In this document: positions 55,661 through 64,000 of the stretch, piece by piece
How positions within the stretch are numbered: position 1 is the first letter of the stretch
How the letters are laid out: each line of letters begins with the position of its first letter
Origin: Procambarus clarkii
Lineage: Eukaryota; Arthropoda; Malacostraca; Decapoda; Cambaridae
DNA length: 64,000 nt
Direction of reading: 5' to 3'
NCBI RefSeq assembly: GCF_040958095.1
Contig: NC_091173.1
Coordinates: 19,953,082-20,017,081, forward strand
Notes under the pieces: generated by a model
The model's input: the letters and a program-made list of their open reading frames with translations, nothing else
Told to the model about the DNA's origin: nothing
Database searches by the model: none
Made by a program: the position numbers and the translations under genes

Positions 55661-57712
55661 TTGAAATGGTACATCCTACAGAAAATATAATTTTAAAATT
55701 AGGAAAGTCACTGATCCAGTGAAGATATTAGAGGTTGAGATTTATATATATTATTAACAGGTACTATGATCAGTGTTACAGAAAGTAAAACTCGGTGAAA
55801 TTACAATAAAAATACTTTATTTTTAACACTTTTGAAGTCTGAAATATATTAAAAACTGATCCTTAAGGTTTTAAGTATTAATGAAAGGCTAAACTCTGAG
55901 CATGTATTCAATTATTCCCTTAGCAAATAATGTGCTCTTTCCTGGACATGAGTAAATACAGTGCAGACAGGAAGGTTGACACTTCACCCAAGTACAGTAC
56001 AATGGGAATCTTTACAAATGTCCCATCTGGTTACACCGGGACAAGACAATGCAGATGACTGTCCAGCCAAGACTGACCTCCAGAAGGCATATTCAATTAT
56101 CAAATGAATATGCCCACCATTGATTTCCACCAATGGTGGTAAAAGCCCATCATTGGTGGAAATTAATGCCTTTACACCACATGAAGATGACTAGAAACAA
56201 AACCCCCAACCCGTAAAACTGCTGTTGTAGAACCCAGTAAGGGCACTGACAATCTCCAAGTAATCAAAACCCCAAAAAGCCTTCAGAAGAAACCTGTGAC
56301 CTAAGGTAATGGTGGGATGCCTTTAGACAGACCTAGCACAGGATACTTGAAGCAAGCACAATTTAATTGGCCAAGGTATTGCTTAAGATCCTAACAAGAT
56401 ACAGCGCTTCTCAAGAACCAGATAGAGATGGGAAGCCAATTCAGTGCCACCTCCTTTAAAGATATGGAAGCTATCCTGGCATCCAAGACAAGACCCAGCT
56501 ATGTCAGACAAGGTACTAGTTAAAATGGGAATTTAGCTTACTCAACAGCAGGCAAAACCCATAACTTGATAATGACCAATATGCATAACATTAAGACCTA
56601 AGCTCAAACACAATCACCACCCACTTCCAGCATACCTTATAGGACCCCACCATAGGATGAAAGACCAAAGAAATGTAGAAGGCAAAATAATAGGCTGTCA
56701 AAGTAAAAAAAAGATAAAAAAAAAGGAGAGAGAGAAAAATGGAAGTACTGTACAATACCCTGCAAAATGTTTTGGCTTAGGTACTCTTGTACTTTACCCT
56801 TCATGTCAAAGATTCCTGCTATACCAAGGCAAAAGGTCAATCTGTTCAGCTATACAGTATTTAATCCTGTTCTGGGAAGAGCAGGACATTACAGAGGAAG
56901 CAACAGTCATCCAGCTCAGAAACTTCAGAAATTAATCTACTTCGTAGAAATACTGTATTTCATAATTATTTAATATAAATTTACAGTATGCATCATTTTT
57001 AATGAATTACAAATGACATTAAAGGGTATGAACAGCAAAAGATGCACTTTGTATGGACATTGAGCTAGTATTGTATTTAGAAATATATTCGGAAATGTGT
57101 ACATTTATAATACAAAATTATACTTTAAAAAGGAGCCACATTGATAAAAACAAATATCAAATTATATCTTATACCTATCAATAAATAGTCAGATCTTTAT
57201 TTTAATCCAGTGAGTTGCTTCCTGCTCTGTAGCAAAGCTGCCTCGGCAAATCAGCCACCAAATATACTGGCCAAGGTGGACCATTTATATACTGTGTTTT
57301 AAATATACAAACACACACTTTGTCTATTGTATGCAGTTGTCCTTTTAACCATACTCTAGATGTCTAGAATGCCTTGGTTCTCATACTCAGCAGTCCTTAT
57401 CATGATATGAATATTGCAACATGTCCACACAACCTAAAAATACTATATTTCTTATCATTTTGCATTACAACGTACACAAATCATTTCATAAGCATTAACA
57501 TGACCTTGCAGAGCACAGTTCATTTGCTGGTAATGTCCTGTACTGTATTTAGAAAAATGTATTTTACTTTATTGTTACATCACACAAAAATACATATCAT
57601 AATGTATTACTTTCCACATGTGGCAAACAAATGAAATAATCTATGTAACCATATAAATTCTCAGCCCAAATTACAAGCCAGAAAAATATAATATTCCATG
57701 AGCTAAACTCTT
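55661..57712. other. No gene seen; AT-rich
   Basis: Short hairpin at 56131-56170 (ATTTCCACCAATG and CATTGGTGGAAAT). No exon recognised. Confidence 0.5.
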
Positions 57713-57835
57713 CTCCCTGTCAACTGTATGTTGCAGACACAGTTGACAGGGAGATTACAGATTTAATCTGCGATCTGTGATCTTTAATTAAAGATCTGTC
57801 ATATTTGATCAAGATCAGTCTTGATTAAAAATTTA
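57713..57835. repeat. Chain of hairpins
   Basis: Perfect 15-bp stem 57713-57727/57739-57753, then the palindromic GATCTTTAATTAAAGATC and TTGATCAAGATCAGTCTTGA. Confidence 0.85.
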
Positions 57836-57944
57836 AGTTTGCAGCTAGGCTAGCCCTTAAAACATGATTAATCACCTTCATATAAACACAGGGTTTAGTT
57901 GTCTCATGAAACCAGTTTCAAAAATAAATAAATAATGCAATGCA

Positions 57945-58560
57945 GGGTGGCGCGATAAGTGAGGAATGCAGTGAGGGTGTGAAATGAGGTGCAATGGGTG
58001 AGGAATGCAGTGAGGGGTGAGAAATATGGTGCAATGGGTGAAAAATGTAGTGCGAATGGTAAGGAACGCGATGAAGTCAGAAATGCAGTGTAGTTATCTT
58101 GGTTATCTTGAGATGATTTTGGGGCTTAGCGGCCCCACAGCCTGGTCCTCGACCAGGCCTCCTTTTTGTTACACCCCCCCCCCCCATAAAGCAGCCCGTA
58201 GCAGCTGTCTAACTCCCAGGTACCTATTTACTGCTAGGTAAAAGGGGCATCAGGGTGAAAGAAACTCTGCCCATTTGTTTCCGCCTCCACCGAGATCAAA
58301 CCCGAAACCTCAGGACTACAAATACGAAGTGCTGTCCACTCTGCTATCAGACCCATGATAGCAATGGGTGAGGAATGCAGTGAGGGGTGAGAAATGTGGT
58401 GAGAGTGAGGAATGTGAGGTGCAGTGGGTGAGGAATGTGGTGGGGCGGGTGAGGAATGTGAGGGGGCGAGTGAGGAATGCAAGGTGCAGTGGATGAGGAA
58501 TGTGAGATGCAGTGAGTAAGGAATGTGGTGGGGCGGGTGAGGAATGCGATATGATAAGTA
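57945..58560. repeat. GTGAGGAATGNNGTG minisatellite, split by a SINE
   Basis: Irregular 15-40 bp units before 58090 and after 58356, with a SINE between. Confidence 0.85.
58093..58355 (-). mobile_element. tRNA-derived SINE with LINE type 2 tail in a minisatellite
   Basis: The minus strand has the head GGGTCTGATAGCAGAGTGGA, a decayed B-box GGGTTTGATCTC, the core TAGCAGTAAATAGGTACCTG and the tail TCGAGGACCAGGCTGTGGGG ... AAAATCATCTCAAGATAACC. Confidence 0.87.
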
Positions 58561-59125
58561 ATAAGTCCATATTAAGAATAACAGGTGGAAGGCACAAATT
58601 TTATAATTGCAATTTATTGTCAAGCACCTAAAGAAGATACCTAATATAATATAAAATCTAAGGATAGACTGTTTTTAAAATTGTAAGCATCGGCTCTGTT
58701 CTTCTAGTTTTCTTATGTCAAAGTAACTAAGAATTTAAAAACTTTTTGTTTTAAAATATTTTAGTGATTAACCTTCCCTTTTAGGCTTTATATAGAGAAA
58801 ATGTTTACAATAGGTAAACAATTATGAATATCATAACAAATTTGGCAATGCTTTTAACCTGTATTTTCCAAAATTGGCACAAAACATCATCATAGGTTAA
58901 AGCACTGAATATATTTTGCCCTAGATTTACCATGTCAACATTTTTAGTTCAGCTACCATACATATAATTAATTTTAATGTTTGAATTTCAACCATGGGAC
59001 ACATACTGGAACTGGTTAGTTTATTCAGCACTATGTTATACCCAGAATATAATCCACCAATAGTTTTACATTCAAGTTTCCAATTACAGTAGTCGAGTGA
59101 CAAAGGGGGCAATCGTTCTACCCTG
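58561..59125. other. Probable 3'UTR/downstream region of the ZAD-like gene
   Basis: AT-rich. TTTATT at 59020-59025 (AATAAA on the minus strand) lies about 195 bases past the stop at 59219. Confidence 0.4.
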
Positions 59126-59205
59126 TGCTGGGTTTAAACCCAAATCACTCTCACTTGCAAAGTGAGAGGATGAGGGCATTAGCCACTACACCAAAGGGTG
59201 ATGCT
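59126..59205 (-). mobile_element. tRNA-like SINE remnant overlapping the putative 3'UTR
   Basis: Minus-strand TTTGGTGTAGTGGCTAATGC (A-box) and GATTTGGGTTTAAACCCAGC (B-box position), with a CTCTCACTTTGCAAGTGAGA anticodon-arm-like stem. It lies directly after the stop codon of the zinc-finger exon. Confidence 0.5.
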
Positions 59206-59218
59206 TTCTGTCAATATT

Positions 59219-62035
59219 TTAGTTTGCTGTCTGATCATTATTCTCCACTACAATGTACAAGTGAGAGTCTTGTGCTTGTGCATCTGACAACATTATATAC
59301 ATCTGTGAAGCTCTACTACTGTTCATTATTTCAATGCTCTCTGGTTTTACAGACTCTGTTGATTGTTCGTCACTTTTTAACACCATAAATTCTTGTGGAA
59401 CATTATCAGTTTCTTCCGAGCAGAATGAACCAGGAAAAACTTTAATGCTCTGATGCAACTTTGACTCTTCTTTACATTCTCCTACATTCACTACATCTCC
59501 ATTTGTTTCTTGCAATTCTGTTGTAGACATGTCACTATCCATACAAGACCTATCATTACACATAACTGCATCTTTTGAAATTCCTCCCTCCTCCAGGTGA
59601 GTGATAGCCAATACAACGGAGTCTTTACTGCAATGTTTCTCTGCAATGATTTTAGAGACAATTGGCTCAGACTGGTCAACAAGGTCAGGTAAGGTTTGAG
59701 TATACGAGTCAACATATTCATAATTTACTGGATCAACAGTTGCAGCCATAGCCTGCTCCAAAACATCTAAAGAACCACGACTAACTTTAGGAGAGGTATA
59801 GACTCCAAGTTCTTCCCTAACTATTGTTCTTTTCAATTTGATCTGCTTCAGTCTATTTGCTTCCTCTTTGGGATGGGACTTCTTGCGATGGTGTCGTAAT
59901 GCACTGTGATTTCGAAAAGCATTTCCACAGTACACACACTTAATTGGCATTTCACCACTGTGTAATTTCCGGTGTGCTGTATAATGATGCCGTAAACTAA
60001 AACTGTTGCCACAAACTTCACACACAAAATTCTTGGCTCCAGTGTGTTTCACCATGTGCTGCTTTAATGTACCACCATTTCTGAAGTCCTTACCACATGT
60101 AGAACACTTATATGGCTTCTCTCCACTATGAATTCTAAGATGCCTCTTGTATGAACTATTGACAGTGAACTCTTGCCCACACACTTCACATTTATAATGC
60201 TTCTCTCCTGTATGAATAACACTATGTTTTCTAAGATCTGCTTGTCGACGAGTACTATAAATGCAGAAGTTACAAGCATACACTTTTGCTTTGTCTATCT
60301 CATGACTATCTACATGGTAACGAAAACCTCCTGATGAATTGAATTTTTTTCCACAGTATTCACATATAAATTTGCAATCATTAATACCATTCTTATAAAA
60401 GTTCTTAGGGTTCCCTTTACAATTGACTGAAATTGCATTTTTTACCATGCTAAAAACGTTTTTTGATTTTTTATCGATATCAAGAGAAACTATATCACTT
60501 GCAATACTTTCTCTTGCCTTTTCTGTGAGCTTTCTTTTACGTTTTCCTAAAGAGGGTTGACTAGAAATCCCTGCAAATAAATCAGCCAAAGTCTTTCTGT
60601 CCTGTCTGCCAGACGATACTCCAGAGATGTCTTGCACATTTTGATACTTGCTGTCGAGTTTCGGTGGCTTTGAAAATATCTCGGTACTATTGTGGGCTTC
60701 GGCCATTTTTACATCTGTATCTACGTGCTTTAAGCCTTCAGTCTCCCTATAATATATACAATCGGACACAGAATTTTTAGGCATGGAGCCACCTGAATTT
60801 TGACCTAAGAGAAGCGATTCACTAACAACTATATACGAATCCTCTAAGTCTGTTTGTACATCATCTTTATCTGTTGAGCATGCAATACTCTCTGTACCTG
60901 AAAATGTGTTATCTACATCTGCCAGTCCTGACATTGTACTAGAAGCTGAAGGAAAGTGAAGAAACTCATTGTTTGTGATAGAAGTATTAATATTTACTGT
61001 AAAATCTGAACATAATGTTTCCTTGCTCTCTGCCATATCAGAGATAAAGGAAGGTTTGAATAGAGAATTGCCAATATTTACAGCTTCACTATCTGTTTTC
61101 CCTAAAAGGTTTCTTTGAACACAAGTTCCTTCCTTTTTATTTTGCTCGTATTCAAGGCCCTCAACACCTACAATTCCATTAAGTATATTTCTTGTGCAAG
61201 TATTTTTATAACCATTTTCAATGTACGTTTCCTCTTTAACAGGAACAAGTCCAATCTCATCTGTTGATATACTTTGAAAACTTGGTAAATTGCGGGTTAT
61301 ACCAGTATCTTTATCAAAATTCTGGTTTTCCAAAGTACCCAATACTACAGAGAGTGGTTCATTCTTTTTTAGGTCATTTTCATTTCCATACTGAACCTCA
61401 CATTTGTCACTGGTCACACCGCTTTTAATAGTAAATTTGGCATATCTCGAGCCTTGACTAACAACATGCATATTACCCTGATTCAGGTGATTCTGCACTT
61501 TCAAATCCCATATACAACATTTATCACCAATGAATTCTAAGTTAATATTATAGCCCCATGGTATAAATGTACCATAACAAACCAAACAAGTCTCACAATA
61601 CTGATAAAGAACTTCAGCATTTTTTTCATTACAAAGACAGCATTCATAGAACTCGCAGTGAGAACAATCAGCACAGCCTGTGTCAATGTGGTCCTCACGT
61701 TTGTCAGTGACAAGTGTGCTAGTAGTACTCCGGGGAACTGTCTTCACCCAATGTGGTGACATTCGACTGAACATAGAATCAAAGCTGTCTGTTACATCAA
61801 CCGGATCATATTTCATTTGCTCCTCTTTGTCATTACTGTTAAATCTTTGAGTTTTCAAAAAGTTTACATAAGAATCACTGATTATATCACTCTTCGTGAC
61901 AGGCTGAGGGCTTCCACTTGTTACTTTCATTTGCGAAATATTATTGATTTCAATATCATCCTGGTATGAACAAGGCTGGTGTGACTTTGATGGCAGTACA
62001 TCTTTGATTACATCTTGTCCAGAAACTCCCTGGCC
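59219..62035 (-). CDS. C2H2 zinc-finger protein, terminal exon (six fingers) of a ZAD-like gene
   Basis: This single large 3' exon encodes 938 residues and a stop. It opens after the acceptor CTCTACTTTCAG in phase 0, at GQGVSGQD. Codons upstream of 62035 are intron, although the reading frame stays open. Residues about 118-155 form a cysteine cluster (CADCSHCEFYECCLC, then CETCLVC) that matches no motif I know. A long acidic, Ser/Thr-rich, probably disordered region follows, then a basic stretch GKRKRKLTEKAR that may be a nuclear localisation signal. Six tandem C2H2 fingers lie at about residues 555-720, with TGEK/SGEK linkers typical of DNA-binding arrays. The C-terminal 220 residues have no recognised domain. 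A TTTATT at 59020-59025 could be the reverse-strand AATAAA. The likely role is a nuclear DNA-binding regulator; the target is unknown. Confidence 0.88.
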   Translation of the reverse strand, partial: GQGVSGQDVIKDVLPSKSHQPCSYQDDIEINNISQMKVTSGSPQPVTKSDIISDSYVNFLKTQRFNSNDKEEQMKYDPVDVTDSFDSMFSRMSPHWVKTVPRSTTSTLVTDKREDHIDTGCADCSHCEFYECCLCNEKNAEVLYQYCETCLVCYGTFIPWGYNINLEFIGDKCCIWDLKVQNHLNQGNMHVVSQGSRYAKFTIKSGVTSDKCEVQYGNENDLKKNEPLSVVLGTLENQNFDKDTGITRNLPSFQSISTDEIGLVPVKEETYIENGYKNTCTRNILNGIVGVEGLEYEQNKKEGTCVQRNLLGKTDSEAVNIGNSLFKPSFISDMAESKETLCSDFTVNINTSITNNEFLHFPSASSTMSGLADVDNTFSGTESIACSTDKDDVQTDLEDSYIVVSESLLLGQNSGGSMPKNSVSDCIYYRETEGLKHVDTDVKMAEAHNSTEIFSKPPKLDSKYQNVQDISGVSSGRQDRKTLADLFAGISSQPSLGKRKRKLTEKARESIASDIVSLDIDKKSKNVFSMVKNAISVNCKGNPKNFYKNGINDCKFICEYCGKKFNSSGGFRYHVDSHEIDKAKVYACNFCIYSTRRQADLRKHSVIHTGEKHYKCEVCGQEFTVNSSYKRHLRIHSGEKPYKCSTCGKDFRNGGTLKQHMVKHTGAKNFVCEVCGNSFSLRHHYTAHRKLHSGEMPIKCVYCGNAFRNHSALRHHRKKSHPKEEANRLKQIKLKRTIVREELGVYTSPKVSRGSLDVLEQAMAATVDPVNYEYVDSYTQTLPDLVDQSEPIVSKIIAEKHCSKDSVVLAITHLEEGGISKDAVMCNDRSCMDSDMSTTELQETNGDVVNVGECKEESKLHQSIKVFPGSFCSEETDNVPQEFMVLKSDEQSTESVKPESIEIMNSSRASQMYIMLSDAQAQDSHLYIVVENNDQTAN

Positions 62036-63202
62036 CTGAAAGTAGAGGGGCCTTATGAATAACACAAGATAAACACATGAAAATTTATTATTGACATACC
62101 TATACTGTACCATCAAAGTCACATTTCCTTTCATAGAATATATATATATATATATTATTTTGTTGTTAGCCAGAAAAACTGGAACATTATTCTTAACACA
62201 CATTGTAAACTCAGTATCACTTGGTAGGACAGCGAATTTACAAAAAATTATAACAATAAAAATTAAGATACTGTATTTACAAAAAAGGAATTTATGAATT
62301 GCATTTGAAATAGAAAAGATTACAACAGAGTAACCTTTAACATGAGGGGGACTGAAAAAAAGTACATATAGACTGGCATATCTCAGATATGAACAGGATG
62401 GTGTTCAGCACATTAGGTAAAGAGGGTACTGTTATGAATAAAGGCAGTACAATGAGTTCATGGAGTATGTGTGTGGAAGCATAATGAATACAAGCTGATG
62501 CCATGAGCTGAGTGAATATAATGATCATGGGATGGCAGTTGTGTCTTTAGTGGAGGATGTGAAGGAGGGTGGTGGAGGAGTCTATGAAAGTGGTTGGTGG
62601 TGGTGGTGGTGGTGGTTGAGGAGGAAGGTGGTGCCCACCTGTCACTAACCACAAGGTAGTTTAAGCTAGTTCTTTATGACCTACCTACCTACCTTTTCTC
62701 TACCTAGCATGTTTTTTCCATCTATATTTTATTTCTGCATTCTATCAACCTTTAGCCATTAGTCAACAACCCTCCCAGTCTTTCATTACCAATTAGTTAA
62801 CATTATCGCGCTCCCCACGAGAGCGCCGCAGACTTTGATGTCATGGGGCCAATGGTGCGGGCGAGCGTGCGGCAACGCCTAAATGTGTTTCAGTTTTCTC
62901 ACCTTAATTCTTGTGCTACATCGTTTGTTTTGGTATCATTGTGTTCGCAATTAAATTCCCTGCAGATGTATATGCATATAATGTCCAAAAGCCTGGCGAG
63001 ACTCCCCACAGCAAAGCCTAAAGCCTAAAAATATGTAAGGGCCTGGGAAGCAGGCTTACATATTTTTTCCTCAAGGAGTGAGAAGAATGGAGGCTGTTAG
63101 GGTAGTATGACATGGAGACTTTTTCTATCATGGCCAAGTTGTCAAAGAAAGTTTCTGCTGGATATGACACACTTAACAACAAATTACACAAGATTTCCTT
63201 AC
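62036..63202. other. Intron of the ZAD-like gene
   Basis: Contains a (GGT)n run at 62596-62618 and a 13-bp perfect stem at 63027-63067. Donor GTAAGG at the right, acceptor CTCTACTTTCAG at the left. Confidence 0.6.
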
Positions 63203-63391
63203 CTCGGCATCATTATCACTACAGATATCATGTCCATCTGCAGGTTGTGGTGTTGCTCTTCCCCTCCCACGACCACGCCCCCTACCTCGACCAATGTCAT
63301 CTGATCGTCCTTTCCATCCTCTTCCTCTTCCTCGTTTTCGGGCAGTTGTTTGTGACATTTGAATACAGCGAAGGCATCGTGGCTTCAGCAT
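63203..63391 (-). CDS. Internal GR-rich exon of the ZAD-like zinc-finger gene
   Basis: This 63-codon exon lies between the acceptor TTTTTCAATACAG and the donor GTAAGG. It is in phase 0 at both ends, so it joins in frame to the exon on each side. It begins MLKPRCLRC and contains a basic arginine-glycine run (KRGRGRGWKGR, then repeated GR) like AT-hook or RG-rich nucleic-acid-binding segments. It ends DICSDNDAE. Because it starts with ATG it could also be a first coding exon from another promoter, but the good acceptor and matching phase favour an internal exon. The splice is inferred from sequence only. Confidence 0.65.
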
Positions 63392-63854
63392 CTGTATTGA
63401 AAAATATTTAAAGTTATTACAGTTTCCATGGCAATGAAATATTGTAGAGTGGAAAAGGCTATTAAAAACAACCTAATCTGAGAATGTACAACTTGATTAG
63501 ATTATACAATACAAAGCATAGGGATGTATTATATAATACAGGGATGTATTATACTTTAAATAATATTGAATTTCATTATTACTGGGTGGAAGTAGACACT
63601 GAAGATGAAAATCCCTGAAAACTGAATCTCACATATGCTAGAAGAATGTTAGAAACCTTAAGTCAAGTATTGTAATTAAAAATAATGGGAAGAGGTGCCC
63701 AGTGCCGACAATACAGATAGAACACCAAACTCGTATGAGACACATCTAGACAGTACTGTACTGTATAAGGCTAACAAGCAAGAAATGCAGTACTTATCAT
63801 AAGAAATAGTGCATGCACATTTGAATCCTTTTTCTTCAGAAGACAATACAATAC
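63392..63854. other. Intron of the ZAD-like gene
   Basis: AT-rich. Donor GTATTG at 63849-63854, acceptor TTCAATACAG at 63392-63401. Confidence 0.55.
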
Positions 63855-63995
63855 CTTGTCTGTTCTAGGATATTTTAGCTTAAGTCTCTGAATGGTTTCC
63901 AAAAATTTAGTGCGGACATCAGTCTTGGACTCTGTTAGTGTCTGCTGCAGCTCATCTATGATATCAAGCAAATGATAACATGCCTTGCACACAAC
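63855..63995 (-). CDS. Exon with the C-terminal half of a ZAD-like domain, same zinc-finger gene
   Basis: This 47-codon exon reads VVCKACYHLLDIIDELQ and ends at RTDK before a GTATTG donor. The acceptor GTTAG lies just inside the right edge of the window. CxxC followed by a long amphipathic helix is what the second half of an arthropod ZAD (zinc-finger associated dimerisation domain) looks like; the first CxxC pair would be in an exon outside the window. The phase is 0 at both ends, as for the next two exons, which supports one transcript with 63203-63391 and 59219-62035. ZAD domains mediate dimerisation of C2H2 transcription factors. With only half the domain visible, the call is tentative. 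Confidence 0.6.
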
Positions 63996-64000
63996 CTAAC

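Noticed and set aside
55269-55661. 130-codon minus-strand frame
   Set aside because: No recognised domain, and it lies in a block that looks like a dispersed repeat.

Overview
The window is eukaryotic nuclear DNA. Genes are split by GT-AG introns, and simple repeats, LINE fragments and tRNA-derived SINEs are dense. The microsatellite load and the repeat families resemble what I remember of decapod crustacean genomes. That assignment is from memory and inference; no species can be named from the sequence.

Layout. From 1 to about 36 kb I support no host coding exon. This part is accessory DNA: (AC)n, (AG)n and trinucleotide arrays, minisatellites, 5'-truncated LINEs, several SINE types, MITEs with inverted ends, and very short hairpin-rich retroposons with exact target-site duplications (TSDs). 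From about 36 to 64 kb the DNA becomes AT-rich and less repetitive, and it holds the host genes, all on the minus strand. They are the first coding exon of a TRIM9/TRIM67-type E3 ubiquitin ligase (39787-40569), a terminal zinc-finger exon (49626-50204), and three exons of a ZAD-like C2H2 zinc-finger gene (63855-63995, 63203-63391, and the 938-codon terminal exon 59219-62035). The ZAD-like gene starts beyond the right edge. The rest of TRIM9 should lie to the left, so most of the left part may be TRIM9 intron.

Mobile DNA. Three SINE tail types each match the 3' end of a different LINE. LINE type 1 ends GGTGAGTAC and is repeatedly found inside (AC)n, LINE type 2 ends ATCTCAAGATA, and LINE type 3 ends CATCAANCAGGTAT. 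One SINE lies between perfect 19-bp TSDs made of (AC)7GCAGG, which points to insertion into (AC)n microsatellites. A piggyBac copy carries a 908-bp Tigger-like element inserted at TA, and a second piggyBac copy in the window preserves the uninterrupted site.

Most unusual signal. A family of 51-104 bp elements folds as two adjacent stem-loops. The stem changes compensate between subfamilies (GCCAC/GTGGC versus GCTAC/GTAGC), and many copies have exact 9-14 bp TSDs, which suggests a structured-RNA retroposon. A second small retroposon of about 105-145 bp carries a hammerhead-like stem II plus GAAA. I recognised no LTR retroelement, retrovirus, Polinton or other virus-derived element and no toxin gene.
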